Source: Streptomyces rimosus (lineage in GTDB: Bacteria > Actinomycetota > Actinomycetes > Streptomycetales > Streptomycetaceae). Taken from it: a stretch of DNA of 64,000 nucleotides. Shown here piece by piece: positions 47,867-64,000 of this stretch. Location of the stretch: the NCBI RefSeq assembly GCF_008704655.1, contig NZ_CP023688.1:5129001-5193000 (forward strand), written 5' to 3'. Within the stretch, counting starts at the first letter, position 1, and each line of letters starts with the position of its first letter. The position numbers and the translations under genes are program-made. The notes beneath the pieces are model-generated. The model was not told the origin of the DNA. It searched no databases and was given only the letters and a program-made list of their open reading frames with translations.

Positions 47867-48589
47867 GTGAAGCGCAGCAAGAATCTTCGCAACGCGGACG
47901 CGAAGATCGACCGGGAGCGTCTGTACGCCCCGCTCGAGGCCGTCCGTCTGGCCAAGGAGACCTCCACGGCCAAGTTCGACGCGACCGTCGAGGTCGCCAT
48001 GCGTCTGGGTGTCGACCCGCGCAAGGCCGACCAGATGGTCCGTGGCACCGTGAACCTTCCGCACGGCACCGGTAAGACCGCCCGGGTCCTGGTCTTCGCG
48101 ACCGGCGACCGTGCTGCGGCCGCGGAAGCCGCGGGCGCCGACATCGTCGGCTCCGACGAACTGATCGACGAGGTCTCCAAGGGCCGTCTGGACTTCGACG
48201 CCGTCGTCGCCACGCCGGACCTCATGGGCAAGGTCGGCCGCCTCGGCCGCGTGCTCGGTCCCCGTGGTCTGATGCCGAACCCGAAGACCGGCACCGTCAC
48301 CCCGGATGTCGCCAAGGCTGTCACCGACATCAAGGGCGGCAAGATCGAGTTCCGCGTGGACAAGCACGCGAACCTCCACTTCATCATCGGCAAGGTGTCC
48401 TTCGACGACGCCAAGCTGGTGGAGAACTACGCCGCGGCGCTGGAAGAGATCAACCGTCTCAAGCCGTCCGCCGCCAAGGGCCGGTACATCAAGAAGGCCA
48501 CCATCACCACCACGATGGGCCCCGGTGTGCAGGTCGACGCCAACCGCACCCGCAACCTCCTCGTCGAGGAGGACCCGGCCGCCGTCTGA
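47867..48589 (+). CDS. rplA: 50S ribosomal protein L1
   Basis: Encodes 240 aa. [20 protein letters not shown] and the L1 signature [21 protein letters not shown] are present. It forms the L1 stalk and in many bacteria represses its own operon. A strong terminator follows, 32 bases after the stop. Confidence 0.97.
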   Translation: MKRSKNLRNADAKIDRERLYAPLEAVRLAKETSTAKFDATVEVAMRLGVDPRKADQMVRGTVNLPHGTGKTARVLVFATGDRAAAAEAAGADIVGSDELIDEVSKGRLDFDAVVATPDLMGKVGRLGRVLGPRGLMPNPKTGTVTPDVAKAVTDIKGGKIEFRVDKHANLHFIIGKVSFDDAKLVENYAAALEEINRLKPSAAKGRYIKKATITTTMGPGVQVDANRTRNLLVEEDPAAV

Positions 48590-48620
48590 CACTGACGACG
48601 CCGCGCGTTCGCGTACGTCT

Positions 48621-48649
48621 GGCCCCGTACCTCACCGAGGTGCGGGGCC
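48621..48649 (+). terminator. terminator after rplA
   Basis: A 13-bp stem with one G-T wobble (48621-48633 with 48637-48649) around ACC. Confidence 0.75.
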
Positions 48650-48860
48650 CGACGCATGTCCGGGCAACGGACGGCCGCGGGCGGCCGGGGCGGCGCGAGG
48701 GCGGAGTGGCGGCCGATACCGGGCCCGTACGGGCGTCGCGGGCGGTTCGGGGCGTCGCCGGGCGTTTGGGGCGCCTCCGGGCCCGGCAGCGGGCACTGTC
48801 AGCCCCCTGCACTACGCTCACTCGCAGTCGTAAAGCTGATCTACAACGGGGAGAGTTCAC

Positions 48861-49718
48861 GTGCGTACTGCGCGGATCACCGCGGCCGCGGCCGCCGGCG
48901 TCGTCATGCTGGCCGGACTGACCGCCTGCGGCGGAAAGGACGGCGGCAACAAGGCGGGCGGCGACGGCGCGGGCGGCTCGCCGGTCCAGGCCGCCGCCGC
49001 GGCCCTGCGGACGGCGTCCGAGAAGACCGGTTCGGAGAAGTCGGCCAAGGTCGAGAGCACGACCAAGCAGGGCGGCACGACCCAGTCCATGAAGGGCGGG
49101 ATGGACTGGTCCCAGGGCATGCGGATGAACGTCGAGACGACCGGCCAGGGCGGCCTGGGCGGCAACAAGCCCATGCAGGGCCTCTACACACCGGAGGCGA
49201 TGTACCTCAAGCTCGGGCTCGGCGGCAAGCCCTGGATGAAGTACGACTACGACGCCATGGCCAAGAAGAGCCCGGTCTTCGCGCTGCTCAAGGACCAGAT
49301 GCAGAACAACAACCCGTCGCGGTCCGTGGGCCTGCTCCTCGCGACGGGCAAGGCGAAGAAGGTCGGCACGGAGGACGTGCGCGGCGTCAAGGCGACCCAC
49401 TACACCGCCACCTTCGACGTGGCCGAGCTGACCCGCATGCAGGCCTCCAAGGACTTCAGCGAGAAGGACATGAAGTCGATGGAGGCGGCGCTGAAGCAGA
49501 ACGGCACCAAGGACGAGACCATCGACCTGTGGATCGGCCCCGACGACCTGCTCGTCAAGAAGACCGAGAAGATGCAGAACAAGCAGGGCGGCTACGAGAG
49601 CACGGTCTTCTACTCGGACTACGGCACCAAGGTCTCCGTCGAGGAGCCGCCGGCCTCGCAGGTCAACGACGCGGCCAAGCTCAGCTCCGGCGCCATGGGC
49701 GGCGGCCTGGCGGGCTGA
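48861..49718 (+). CDS. putative lipoprotein (LppX/LprG-like size)
   Basis: Encodes 285 aa. The signal peptide ends at lipobox LTAC (Cys23), followed by a Gly/Asp/Lys linker. The mature part is about 240 aa, with SMKGGMDWSQGMRMNVETT and VRGVKATHYTATFDVAELTR, a pattern seen in actinobacterial LppX/LprG-like lipoproteins, some of which carry lipids across the periplasm-like zone. Function here unknown. The GTG follows GGGGAG, and TACGCT at 48813-48818 is a candidate -10. It is inserted between ribosomal protein genes but has its own terminators on both sides. Confidence 0.82.
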   Translation: MRTARITAAAAAGVVMLAGLTACGGKDGGNKAGGDGAGGSPVQAAAAALRTASEKTGSEKSAKVESTTKQGGTTQSMKGGMDWSQGMRMNVETTGQGGLGGNKPMQGLYTPEAMYLKLGLGGKPWMKYDYDAMAKKSPVFALLKDQMQNNNPSRSVGLLLATGKAKKVGTEDVRGVKATHYTATFDVAELTRMQASKDFSEKDMKSMEAALKQNGTKDETIDLWIGPDDLLVKKTEKMQNKQGGYESTVFYSDYGTKVSVEEPPASQVNDAAKLSSGAMGGGLAG

Positions 49719-49740
49719 CGCCGCCGACACCCGCCGTTCG

Positions 49741-49772
49741 CGGGCCCGGCGCGCCGCGCGCCGCCGGGCCCG
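49741..49772 (+). terminator. terminator after lipoprotein gene
   Basis: CGGGCCCGGCG (49741-49751) pairs with CGCCGGGCCCG (49762-49772): 11 perfect bp, extendable. Confidence 0.7.
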
Positions 49773-49781
49773 GGGACGGAT

Positions 49782-49811
49782 TTGCCTGCGCCTCGCCCGT
49801 TCGCGTACCGT
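49782..49811 (+). promoter_or_regulatory. rplJ-rplL promoter
   Basis: TTGCCT (49782-49787) and TACCGT (49806-49811) are 18 bases apart, just beyond the lipoprotein terminator. The start point near 49818 opens the rplJ leader. Confidence 0.5.
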
Positions 49812-49817
49812 AGCGAG

Positions 49818-50035
49818 GAAGCCAAAGACCGCTGGTTGTCTCCGCGCGCCTGTATGGGCGTGCGGAACCGAAGGATCCGCTAGCTGCGGACGGCCTGCGC
49901 AGGTGGACGAGGAAGATCTCCCGGAAGAACTCCGTTTCGACCGGTTGAGCCATGCCCCGTGCGCTTGCGCCGGGGCGTTTGTTTTGCCCAGCCCCTTCTG
50001 CGCGGTCCTCATCACCCGGAAGGAGGCCGAGGCTC
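49818..50035 (+). ncRNA. rplJ leader RNA (L10 leader-type)
   Basis: A 218-base untranslated leader precedes rplJ. It has several stems (around 49838-49865 and 49875-49905) and ends in a terminator-like hairpin at 49954-49985: GCCCCG pairs with CGGGGC, inner GCG-rich stem, then GTTTGTTTTG. In many bacteria the L10-(L12)4 complex binds such a leader and represses rplJL. The fold is by eye; whether control is by attenuation or translation is not shown. Confidence 0.6.
49954..49985 (+). terminator. attenuator hairpin in rplJ leader
   Basis: Outer stem 49954-49959 with 49971-49976, an inner GC stem with one bulge, then a T-rich tail. It lies 50 bases before the rplJ start and is a likely attenuation site. 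Confidence 0.55.
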
Positions 50036-50587
50036 ATGGCGAGGCCCGACAAGGTCGCAGCCGTCGAGGAGATCACGGAGAAGCTCCGTAACTCCAACGC
50101 CGCTGTTGTGACCGCGTACACCGGACTGTCCGTCGCTCAGCTCAAGCAGCTGCGCCGTTCGCTCGGTGACAACGCTCAGTACCGTGTGGTGAAGAACACG
50201 CTGACCAAGATTGCGGCCAATGAGGCCGGGATCACGCTGGACGAGCACCTCAAGGGCTCGACGGCCGTCGCCTTCGTGACCGGTGACCCGGTCGAGGCGG
50301 CGAAGGGTCTTCGTGACTTCGCCAAGGAGAACCCCTCTCTCGTCATCAAGGGCGGTGTCCTTGAAGGCAAGGCACTGTCCGCCGACGAGATCAAGAAGCT
50401 TGCGGACCTCGAGTCCCGCGAGGTTCTGCTCGCCAAGCTGGCGGGTGGCATGAAGGCGTCCATGGCCAAGGCCGCGGCGACCTTCCAGGCCCCGCTCACG
50501 AAGATGGTCCGCACCGCGGAAGCTCTTCGCAGCAAGGTCGAGCAGGGCGGTGCCGGTGAGCCGGCTCCCGCCGCGGCTGCGGAGTAA
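50036..50587 (+). CDS. rplJ: 50S ribosomal protein L10
   Basis: Encodes 183 aa. [20 protein letters not shown] opens the rRNA-binding domain, and the C-terminal helices that hold L7/L12 dimers run to about 165, followed by a Gly/Pro/Ala tail. The ATG at 50036 follows GGAAGGAGG. It forms the stalk base with rplL encoded next. Confidence 0.97.
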   Translation: MARPDKVAAVEEITEKLRNSNAAVVTAYTGLSVAQLKQLRRSLGDNAQYRVVKNTLTKIAANEAGITLDEHLKGSTAVAFVTGDPVEAAKGLRDFAKENPSLVIKGGVLEGKALSADEIKKLADLESREVLLAKLAGGMKASMAKAAATFQAPLTKMVRTAEALRSKVEQGGAGEPAPAAAAE

Positions 50588-50676
50588 CCACTCCCCAGTC
50601 CAGCGGGCACGTCTGCTCAGCACGCCCGCCGCAATGTACATCCGGCACCAGCCGAATTAGTGGAAGGACCGCCACC

Positions 50677-51066
50677 ATGGCGAAGCTCACCCAGGACGAA
50701 CTGCTCGCCCAGTTCGAGGAGATGACCCTCATCGAGCTCTCCGACTTCGTGAAGAAGTTCGAGGAGAAGTTCGACGTCGAGGCTGCCGCCCCGGCCGCCG
50801 TCGCCGTTGCCGCCCCGGGTCAGGGTGGTGGCGAGGCCGCCGCCGCCGAGGAGCAGGACGAGTTCGACGTCATCCTCACCGGCGCCGGCGACAAGAAGAT
50901 CCAGGTCATCAAGGTCGTGCGCGAGCTGACCTCGCTGGGTCTGAAGGAGGCCAAGGACCTCGTCGACGGCACCCCGAAGCCGGTCCTCGAGAAGGTCGCC
51001 AAGGACGCCGCGGACAAGGCCGCCGAGGCCCTCAAGGGCGCCGGCGCCTCCGTCGAGGTCAAGTGA
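50677..51066 (+). CDS. rplL: 50S ribosomal protein L7/L12
   Basis: Encodes 129 aa. The N-terminal dimer domain is [20 protein letters not shown], then an Ala/Gly hinge (about 40-60), then the factor-binding domain [21 protein letters not shown] and [12 protein letters not shown]. It recruits EF-Tu and EF-G to the ribosome. Confidence 0.97.
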   Translation: MAKLTQDELLAQFEEMTLIELSDFVKKFEEKFDVEAAAPAAVAVAAPGQGGGEAAAAEEQDEFDVILTGAGDKKIQVIKVVRELTSLGLKEAKDLVDGTPKPVLEKVAKDAADKAAEALKGAGASVEVK

Positions 51067-51097
51067 CCTCAGGAGCCCGCTGACTCTTCGCAAACCT

Positions 51098-51129
51098 GAA
51101 GGCGATCACCCATGCGGGTGGTCGCCTTC
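51098..51129 (+). terminator. terminator/attenuator after rplL
   Basis: A 14-bp stem with one T-G wobble (51098-51111 with 51116-51129), loop ATGC, no U-tract. It may reduce rather than stop read-through into rpoB. Confidence 0.7.
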
Positions 51130-51479
51130 GGGCGTTCGGGCCGCGGCTGCACCGACCCGCCCTTCCGTGCGAGTATGGTGATCTTCGTGCCCGCGGACCC
51201 GCGCCCCGTGACGATCTTCCAACGGGTGGGGGGCCTTGACGAACCGCACGCAGCGCGCAATTCTCAGGACGCGACGCCAGAAGCGATCCGGGTTCGAGGC
51301 ATGGATCGCCGGCGAAGAGGGAAGCATCGGGGTGCGCCTCTTGGCGCACGGCTTGCGGCAGGCATGAGACGTTGGGCGTTGAGAAGAACAAAGAGGGGTA
51401 CCTCCGTCACGGAGGGTGCCGCCTCCCGGAGGGAGAAGATCGGTATCACAGTGCTGGACCGGTCTCCGGAAACTCGCTC

Positions 51480-51508
51480 TGGACATCAGTGTGCCGAGTG
51501 GCTACACT
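51480..51508 (+). promoter_or_regulatory. rpoB promoter
   Basis: TGGACA (51480-51485), 17-base spacer, TACACT (51503-51508). Five of six match the -35 consensus TTGACA, and the -10 fits TANNNT. The start point near 51515 gives a leader of about 158 bases. Confidence 0.65.
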
Positions 51509-51672
51509 GACCCTTTGCGCTGCCTGTTAGCTGCTCCCTGCCCGTCACCAGGGGCATACCCGAGCCCGAGCAATGCCGACCGAACCGCCCTGACCTGGGC
51601 CTTTCCTCCGGCTGTGTTCGGACCGGGACCGGTACGCGCGTAGTGAGTCCGAGCCCTCGGAAGGACCCCCTC

Positions 51673-55155
<3,483 letters not shown>

Positions 55156-55162
55156 CGGGTCT

Positions 55163-55191
55163 GGCCGGGACCTCCCAGCGAGGTCCCGGCC
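55163..55191 (+). terminator. hairpin between rpoB and rpoC
   Basis: GGCCGGGACCTC (55163-55174) and GAGGTCCCGGCC (55180-55191), a perfect 12-bp stem eight bases after the rpoB stop. rpoC has no separate promoter that I can see, so this may be a processing or stability element rather than a terminator. Confidence 0.5.
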
Positions 55192-55251
55192 CCACCCCGG
55201 ACCCCCTCAGACCATGATTGAGACTCGACCCTGAAAGAGGGATTGACGACA

Positions 55252-59151
<3,900 letters not shown>

Positions 59152-59197
59152 GGTCCCGCACGGCAGTGGCCGGCTCATCGGACACGCGCTGTAGCGA

Positions 59198-59230
59198 CAG
59201 GGCGGTCACCCTCCCGGGGTGGCCGCCCTG
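59198..59230 (+). terminator. terminator of rpoBC
   Basis: A 13-bp stem with one wobble pair (59198-59210 with 59218-59230) about 45 bases after the rpoC stop. Confidence 0.75.
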
Positions 59231-59365
59231 CGGCGTTCCGGCCCGGCCTCACCAGGGCCGGACGGCAGGGGGACGCGCCGCGTAGATTCGTGCGGGGGAA
59301 CCGTGCGATCTCCTGGCGCGTACTGAATGATGGGTGTACTGCTCAGAATGGGGGAGGTGCTCCAG

Positions 59366-59932
59366 GTGGCGTTTCAGCCATGGCAGGGCGGGCAGCCGGC
59401 GCAGTGGCAAGGCGGTCAGCCGCCGGTCCAGGCGTCGGGGCAGACACCGGCGATGCGCGCCTCGCACGCCGACCGCGAGCGTGCGGTCGACGTGCTGAAG
59501 GCCGGGTTCGCCGAGGGCCGGCTTCCGCAGCACGAGTACGAGCAGCGGATCGGCCGCGCTTACCAGGCACAGACCCATGGCGAGCTGCAGATGCTGGTCG
59601 CGGATCTGCCGCAGGGCCCGGTGCCGCAGGCACAGTTCGCGCCCTCTCCGGCGGTGCCCCAGACCTTCATGCCGGCGCCGATGCCTGCGCAGGTGCCGAC
59701 GAACGGCACCGCGACCGGCGCGCTGATCTGCGGCATCCTCACCATGGCGACGGGGGGCCTGACCGGGATACCCGCGGTGATCCTGGGCCACAAGGCCCGT
59801 GCCGAGATCCGCCGGTCCGGGGAGCGCGGGGACGGCCAGGCGGTGGCCGGGCTGGTCCTGGGCTGGCTGAGCATCGGCGGATGGGCGTTCTTCCTGCTCT
59901 TGATGATGCTGGCGGTGCTTTCCCGCGCCTAG
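59366..59932 (+). CDS. DUF1707/DUF4190 membrane protein
   Basis: Encodes 188 aa. A Gln/Gly/Pro-rich start (1-30) precedes a DUF1707 (SHOCT-like) helix pair: RASHADRERAVDVLKAGF, EGRLPQHEYEQRI. A Pro/Ala linker follows, then a DUF4190 domain with two helices, GALICGILTMATGGL and AVAGLVLGWLSIGGW. Such proteins are common and uncharacterised in Streptomyces. I take the GTG at 59366 after GGGGGAGG; ATG codons at 59327 and 59348 are in frame alternatives. Confidence 0.8.
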   Translation: MAFQPWQGGQPAQWQGGQPPVQASGQTPAMRASHADRERAVDVLKAGFAEGRLPQHEYEQRIGRAYQAQTHGELQMLVADLPQGPVPQAQFAPSPAVPQTFMPAPMPAQVPTNGTATGALICGILTMATGGLTGIPAVILGHKARAEIRRSGERGDGQAVAGLVLGWLSIGGWAFFLLLMMLAVLSRA

Positions 59933-60356
59933 GAAGAACGTCACACGCGCGAAGCCGGCGCCGGCGTGGTACAAGCCGGAGTGACGGTGTCCGGCACACC
60001 CGTACGGCCCATGCGGCGGCCCGGACGGCCCGCGGAGCGGAGGTGGAGCCTTCTTCCGTACGGCTCCTGATCGCACTACGGTGGCCGCAGCGCCGGAGGA
60101 GTCCGGCGTGTCCTTCGCGTGTGCATTTGTTTTGACCGCAGCCCATGCGGTAGGTACGCTCTGACCTTGTGCCTGGGGTGTCCTCGGGCTGCCGTGCGTG
60201 CACTCGTCCGCACGACAAGCCGGGTCTCGACACCGCAATCTGCCGCCGTCCTCGTCCCAGCGAGGGGTCTGCAGTATTCGACACACCCGACCGCGTGGGT
60301 CGGGGACTGTTCCAGGTTAGCTTTACCGAGACTGGCACACAGAAACCGGAGAAACG
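59933..60356. other. intergenic region upstream of rpsL
   Basis: A 424-base gap. The first 180 bases hold no clear signal beyond short GC dyads. The rpsL promoter is at 60132-60160, and the remaining 190 bases are an untranslated leader. Open frames on both strands lack coding bias. Confidence 0.6.
60132..60160 (+). promoter_or_regulatory. rpsL (str operon) promoter
   Basis: TTGACC (60132-60137), exactly 17 bases, TACGCT (60155-60160): the best HrdB-type promoter match in the window. The start point near 60167 gives a leader of about 190 bases. Confidence 0.7.
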
Positions 60357-60728
60357 GTGCCTACGATCCAGCAGCTGGTCCGCAAGGGCCGGCAGGACAA
60401 GGTCGAGAAGAACAAGACGCCCGCACTGGAGGGTTCGCCCCAGCGCCGCGGCGTCTGCACGCGTGTTTTCACGACCACCCCGAAGAAGCCGAACTCGGCC
60501 CTGCGTAAGGTCGCGCGTGTGCGTCTGACCAGCGGCATCGAGGTCACCGCTTACATTCCGGGTGAGGGCCACAACCTGCAGGAGCACTCGATCGTGCTCG
60601 TGCGCGGCGGCCGTGTGAAGGACCTGCCGGGTGTTCGGTACAAGATCATCCGCGGCTCCCTCGACACGCAGGGCGTCAAGAACCGCAAGCAGGCTCGCAG
60701 CCGCTACGGCGCCAAGAAGGAGAAGTAA
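60357..60728 (+). CDS. rpsL: 30S ribosomal protein S12
   Basis: Encodes 123 aa. [18 protein letters not shown] and [17 protein letters not shown] include the lysines whose change gives streptomycin resistance; both are wild type. GTG start after GGAG. First gene of the str operon; rpsG starts two bases after its stop. Confidence 0.98.
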   Translation: MPTIQQLVRKGRQDKVEKNKTPALEGSPQRRGVCTRVFTTTPKKPNSALRKVARVRLTSGIEVTAYIPGEGHNLQEHSIVLVRGGRVKDLPGVRYKIIRGSLDTQGVKNRKQARSRYGAKKEK

Positions 60729-60730
60729 GA

Positions 60731-61201
60731 ATGCCTCGTAAGGGCCCCGCCCCGAAGCGCCCGGTCATCATCGACCCGGTCTACGGCTCTCCTCTGGTGA
60801 CCTCCCTCATCAACAAGGTGCTGCTGAACGGCAAGCGCTCCACCGCCGAGCGCATCGTCTACGGCGCCATGGAGGGTCTGCGTGAGAAGACCGGCAACGA
60901 CCCGGTCATCACGCTGAAGCGCGCGCTCGAGAACATCAAGCCGACCCTCGAGGTCAAGTCCCGCCGTGTCGGTGGCGCGACCTACCAGGTCCCGGTCGAG
61001 GTCAAGCCCGGCCGCGCCGCCACGCTCTCGCTGCGCTGGCTCGTGGGCTACTCCCGCGCCCGCCGTGAGAAGACCATGACCGAGCGCCTCATGAACGAGC
61101 TGCTGGACGCCTCGAACGGCCTCGGCGCTTCGGTCAAGAAGCGTGAGGACACGCACAAGATGGCCGAGTCCAACAAGGCCTTCGCGCACTACCGCTGGTA
61201 G
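60731..61201 (+). CDS. rpsG: 30S ribosomal protein S7
   Basis: Encodes 156 aa. [20 protein letters not shown] at the start and RKRRVGG-like [16 protein letters not shown] mid-protein are typical; NKAFAHYRW closes it. It nucleates 30S head assembly. ATG start, two bases from rpsL. Confidence 0.98.
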   Translation: MPRKGPAPKRPVIIDPVYGSPLVTSLINKVLLNGKRSTAERIVYGAMEGLREKTGNDPVITLKRALENIKPTLEVKSRRVGGATYQVPVEVKPGRAATLSLRWLVGYSRARREKTMTERLMNELLDASNGLGASVKKREDTHKMAESNKAFAHYRW

Positions 61202-61240
61202 TCGCTACCCACATCGAGACCGAGAGAAGATTGAGCCACT

Positions 61241-63361
<2,121 letters not shown>

Positions 63362-63521
63362 TCCCGTCTCCCCCGAGTCGGAACACGCTTTAGGCTTGAC
63401 ACCGTCTGCCGGGGCTCGTCCCCGCCACCCGCGGGGTGGGCCCCCGGCAGCCGGCACCCCAGCAAAGATCACCTGGCGCCGATGAGTAAGGCGTACAGAA
63501 CCACTCCACAGGAGGATCCCA

Positions 63522-64000
63522 GTGGCGAAGGCGAAGTTCGAGCGGACTAAGCCGCACGTCAACATCGGCACCATCGGTCACATCGACCACGGTAAGACGA
63601 CCCTCACGGCCGCCATTACCAAGGTGCTGCACGACGCGTACCCGGACCTGAACGAGGCCTCGGCCTTCGACCAGATCGACAAGGCTCCCGAAGAGCGCCA
63701 GCGCGGTATCACCATCTCGATCGCGCACGTCGAGTACCAGACGGAGAACCGTCACTACGCCCACGTCGACTGCCCCGGTCACGCGGACTACATCAAGAAC
63801 ATGATCACCGGTGCCGCCCAGATGGACGGCGCGATCCTCGTGGTCGCCGCGACCGACGGTCCGATGCCGCAGACCAAGGAGCACGTGCTCCTGGCCCGCC
63901 AGGTCGGCGTGCCCTACATCGTGGTGGCCCTGAACAAGGCCGACATGGTGGACGACGAGGAGATCCTGGAGCTCGTCGAGCTCGAGGTCCGTGAGCTCCT
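63522..64000 (+). CDS. tuf: elongation factor Tu (5' part, cut by window end)
   Basis: The first 159 codons are present. GTG start after AGGAGG. GTPase motifs GHIDHGKT (19-26), [14 protein letters not shown] near 83 and NKADM near 138 are intact. It lies 160 bases after fusA, as tuf1 does in Streptomyces. Residues beyond about 159, including the kirromycin-site region, are outside the window. Confidence 0.97.
   Translation, partial: MAKAKFERTKPHVNIGTIGHIDHGKTTLTAAITKVLHDAYPDLNEASAFDQIDKAPEERQRGITISIAHVEYQTENRHYAHVDCPGHADYIKNMITGAAQMDGAILVVAATDGPMPQTKEHVLLARQVGVPYIVVALNKADMVDDEEILELVELEVREL

Larger units (their letters stand above)
51067..51672. other. rplL-rpoB intergenic region
   Basis: A 606-base stretch with no convincing gene. 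It holds the hairpin at 51098-51129 and the rpoB promoter at 51480-51508. A TTGACG at 51236-51241 with AATTCT 17 bases on could be a second, weaker promoter. Short open frames here have no coding bias. The long gap suits separate control of rpoBC and rplJL. Confidence 0.6.

Noticed and set aside
63391..63424. TTGACA at 63396-63401 as the tuf promoter
   Set aside because: No TANNNT hexamer lies 16-19 bases downstream. A TAGGCT overlapping it has no matching -35. A tuf promoter may exist here, but I cannot place it.

Overview
The window is high-GC actinobacterial chromosome, almost certainly Streptomyces or a close relative. Codon third positions are nearly all G/C, GTG and TTG starts are common, and RpoC is 1299 aa. 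One gene encodes a close match to the Streptomyces griseus aminopeptidase. The right end carries the order tRNA-Trp, secE, nusG, rplKA, rplJL, rpoBC, rpsL, rpsG, fusA, tuf. Species cannot be fixed from sequence alone. No insertion sequence, prophage or CRISPR array was seen.

Layout. 0.2-2.7 kb: a lipoprotein, and fumarylacetoacetase translationally coupled to a GPP34 protein. 3-5.6 kb: an unassigned pair, an ATP-grasp ligase and a flavin monooxygenase. 5.9-10.6 kb: polyprenyl diphosphate synthase, a LolA-like secreted protein and an ABC-2 exporter. 10.7-13.2 kb: secreted M28 aminopeptidase and RarD. 13.4-16.5 kb: 2-oxoacid:ferredoxin oxidoreductase (korAB). 16.8-20.7 kb: one LuxR-type response regulator with two tandem, clearly duplicated sensor kinases. 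20.8-24.3 kb: an RDD membrane protein coupled to an EccD-like type VII secretion protein, then an EspI-like MinD ATPase with a collagen-like N terminus. 24.5-34.8 kb: a ten-gene complex I operon, nuoABCHIJKLMN, with no nuoD, E, F or G. 35-38 kb: htpX, a YccF protein, a monooxygenase-domain protein, yajQ and tRNA-Tyr (the SLP1-type attachment site, here empty). 38-45.5 kb: SDR, amidohydrolase, tRNA-Thr, tRNA-Met, rpmG, two MaoC-like hydratases, murB, add, aspC. 45.7-64 kb: the transcription and translation core.

How parts may work together. The most interesting stretch is 13.4-34.8 kb. It combines a ferredoxin-reducing 2-oxoacid oxidoreductase with a complex I variant that has the membrane pump and the FeS subunits NuoB and NuoI but lacks the NADH module and the NuoD quinone-site subunit. 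A two-kinase regulatory unit lies between them. I infer, and cannot prove, a ferredoxin-linked proton pump that may borrow NuoD from a complete complex I encoded elsewhere. Two copies of a 16-bp palindromic motif (15/16 identical) sit upstream of the two kinase genes and are candidate operators. A parS-like site (one mismatch) lies at 2824-2837.
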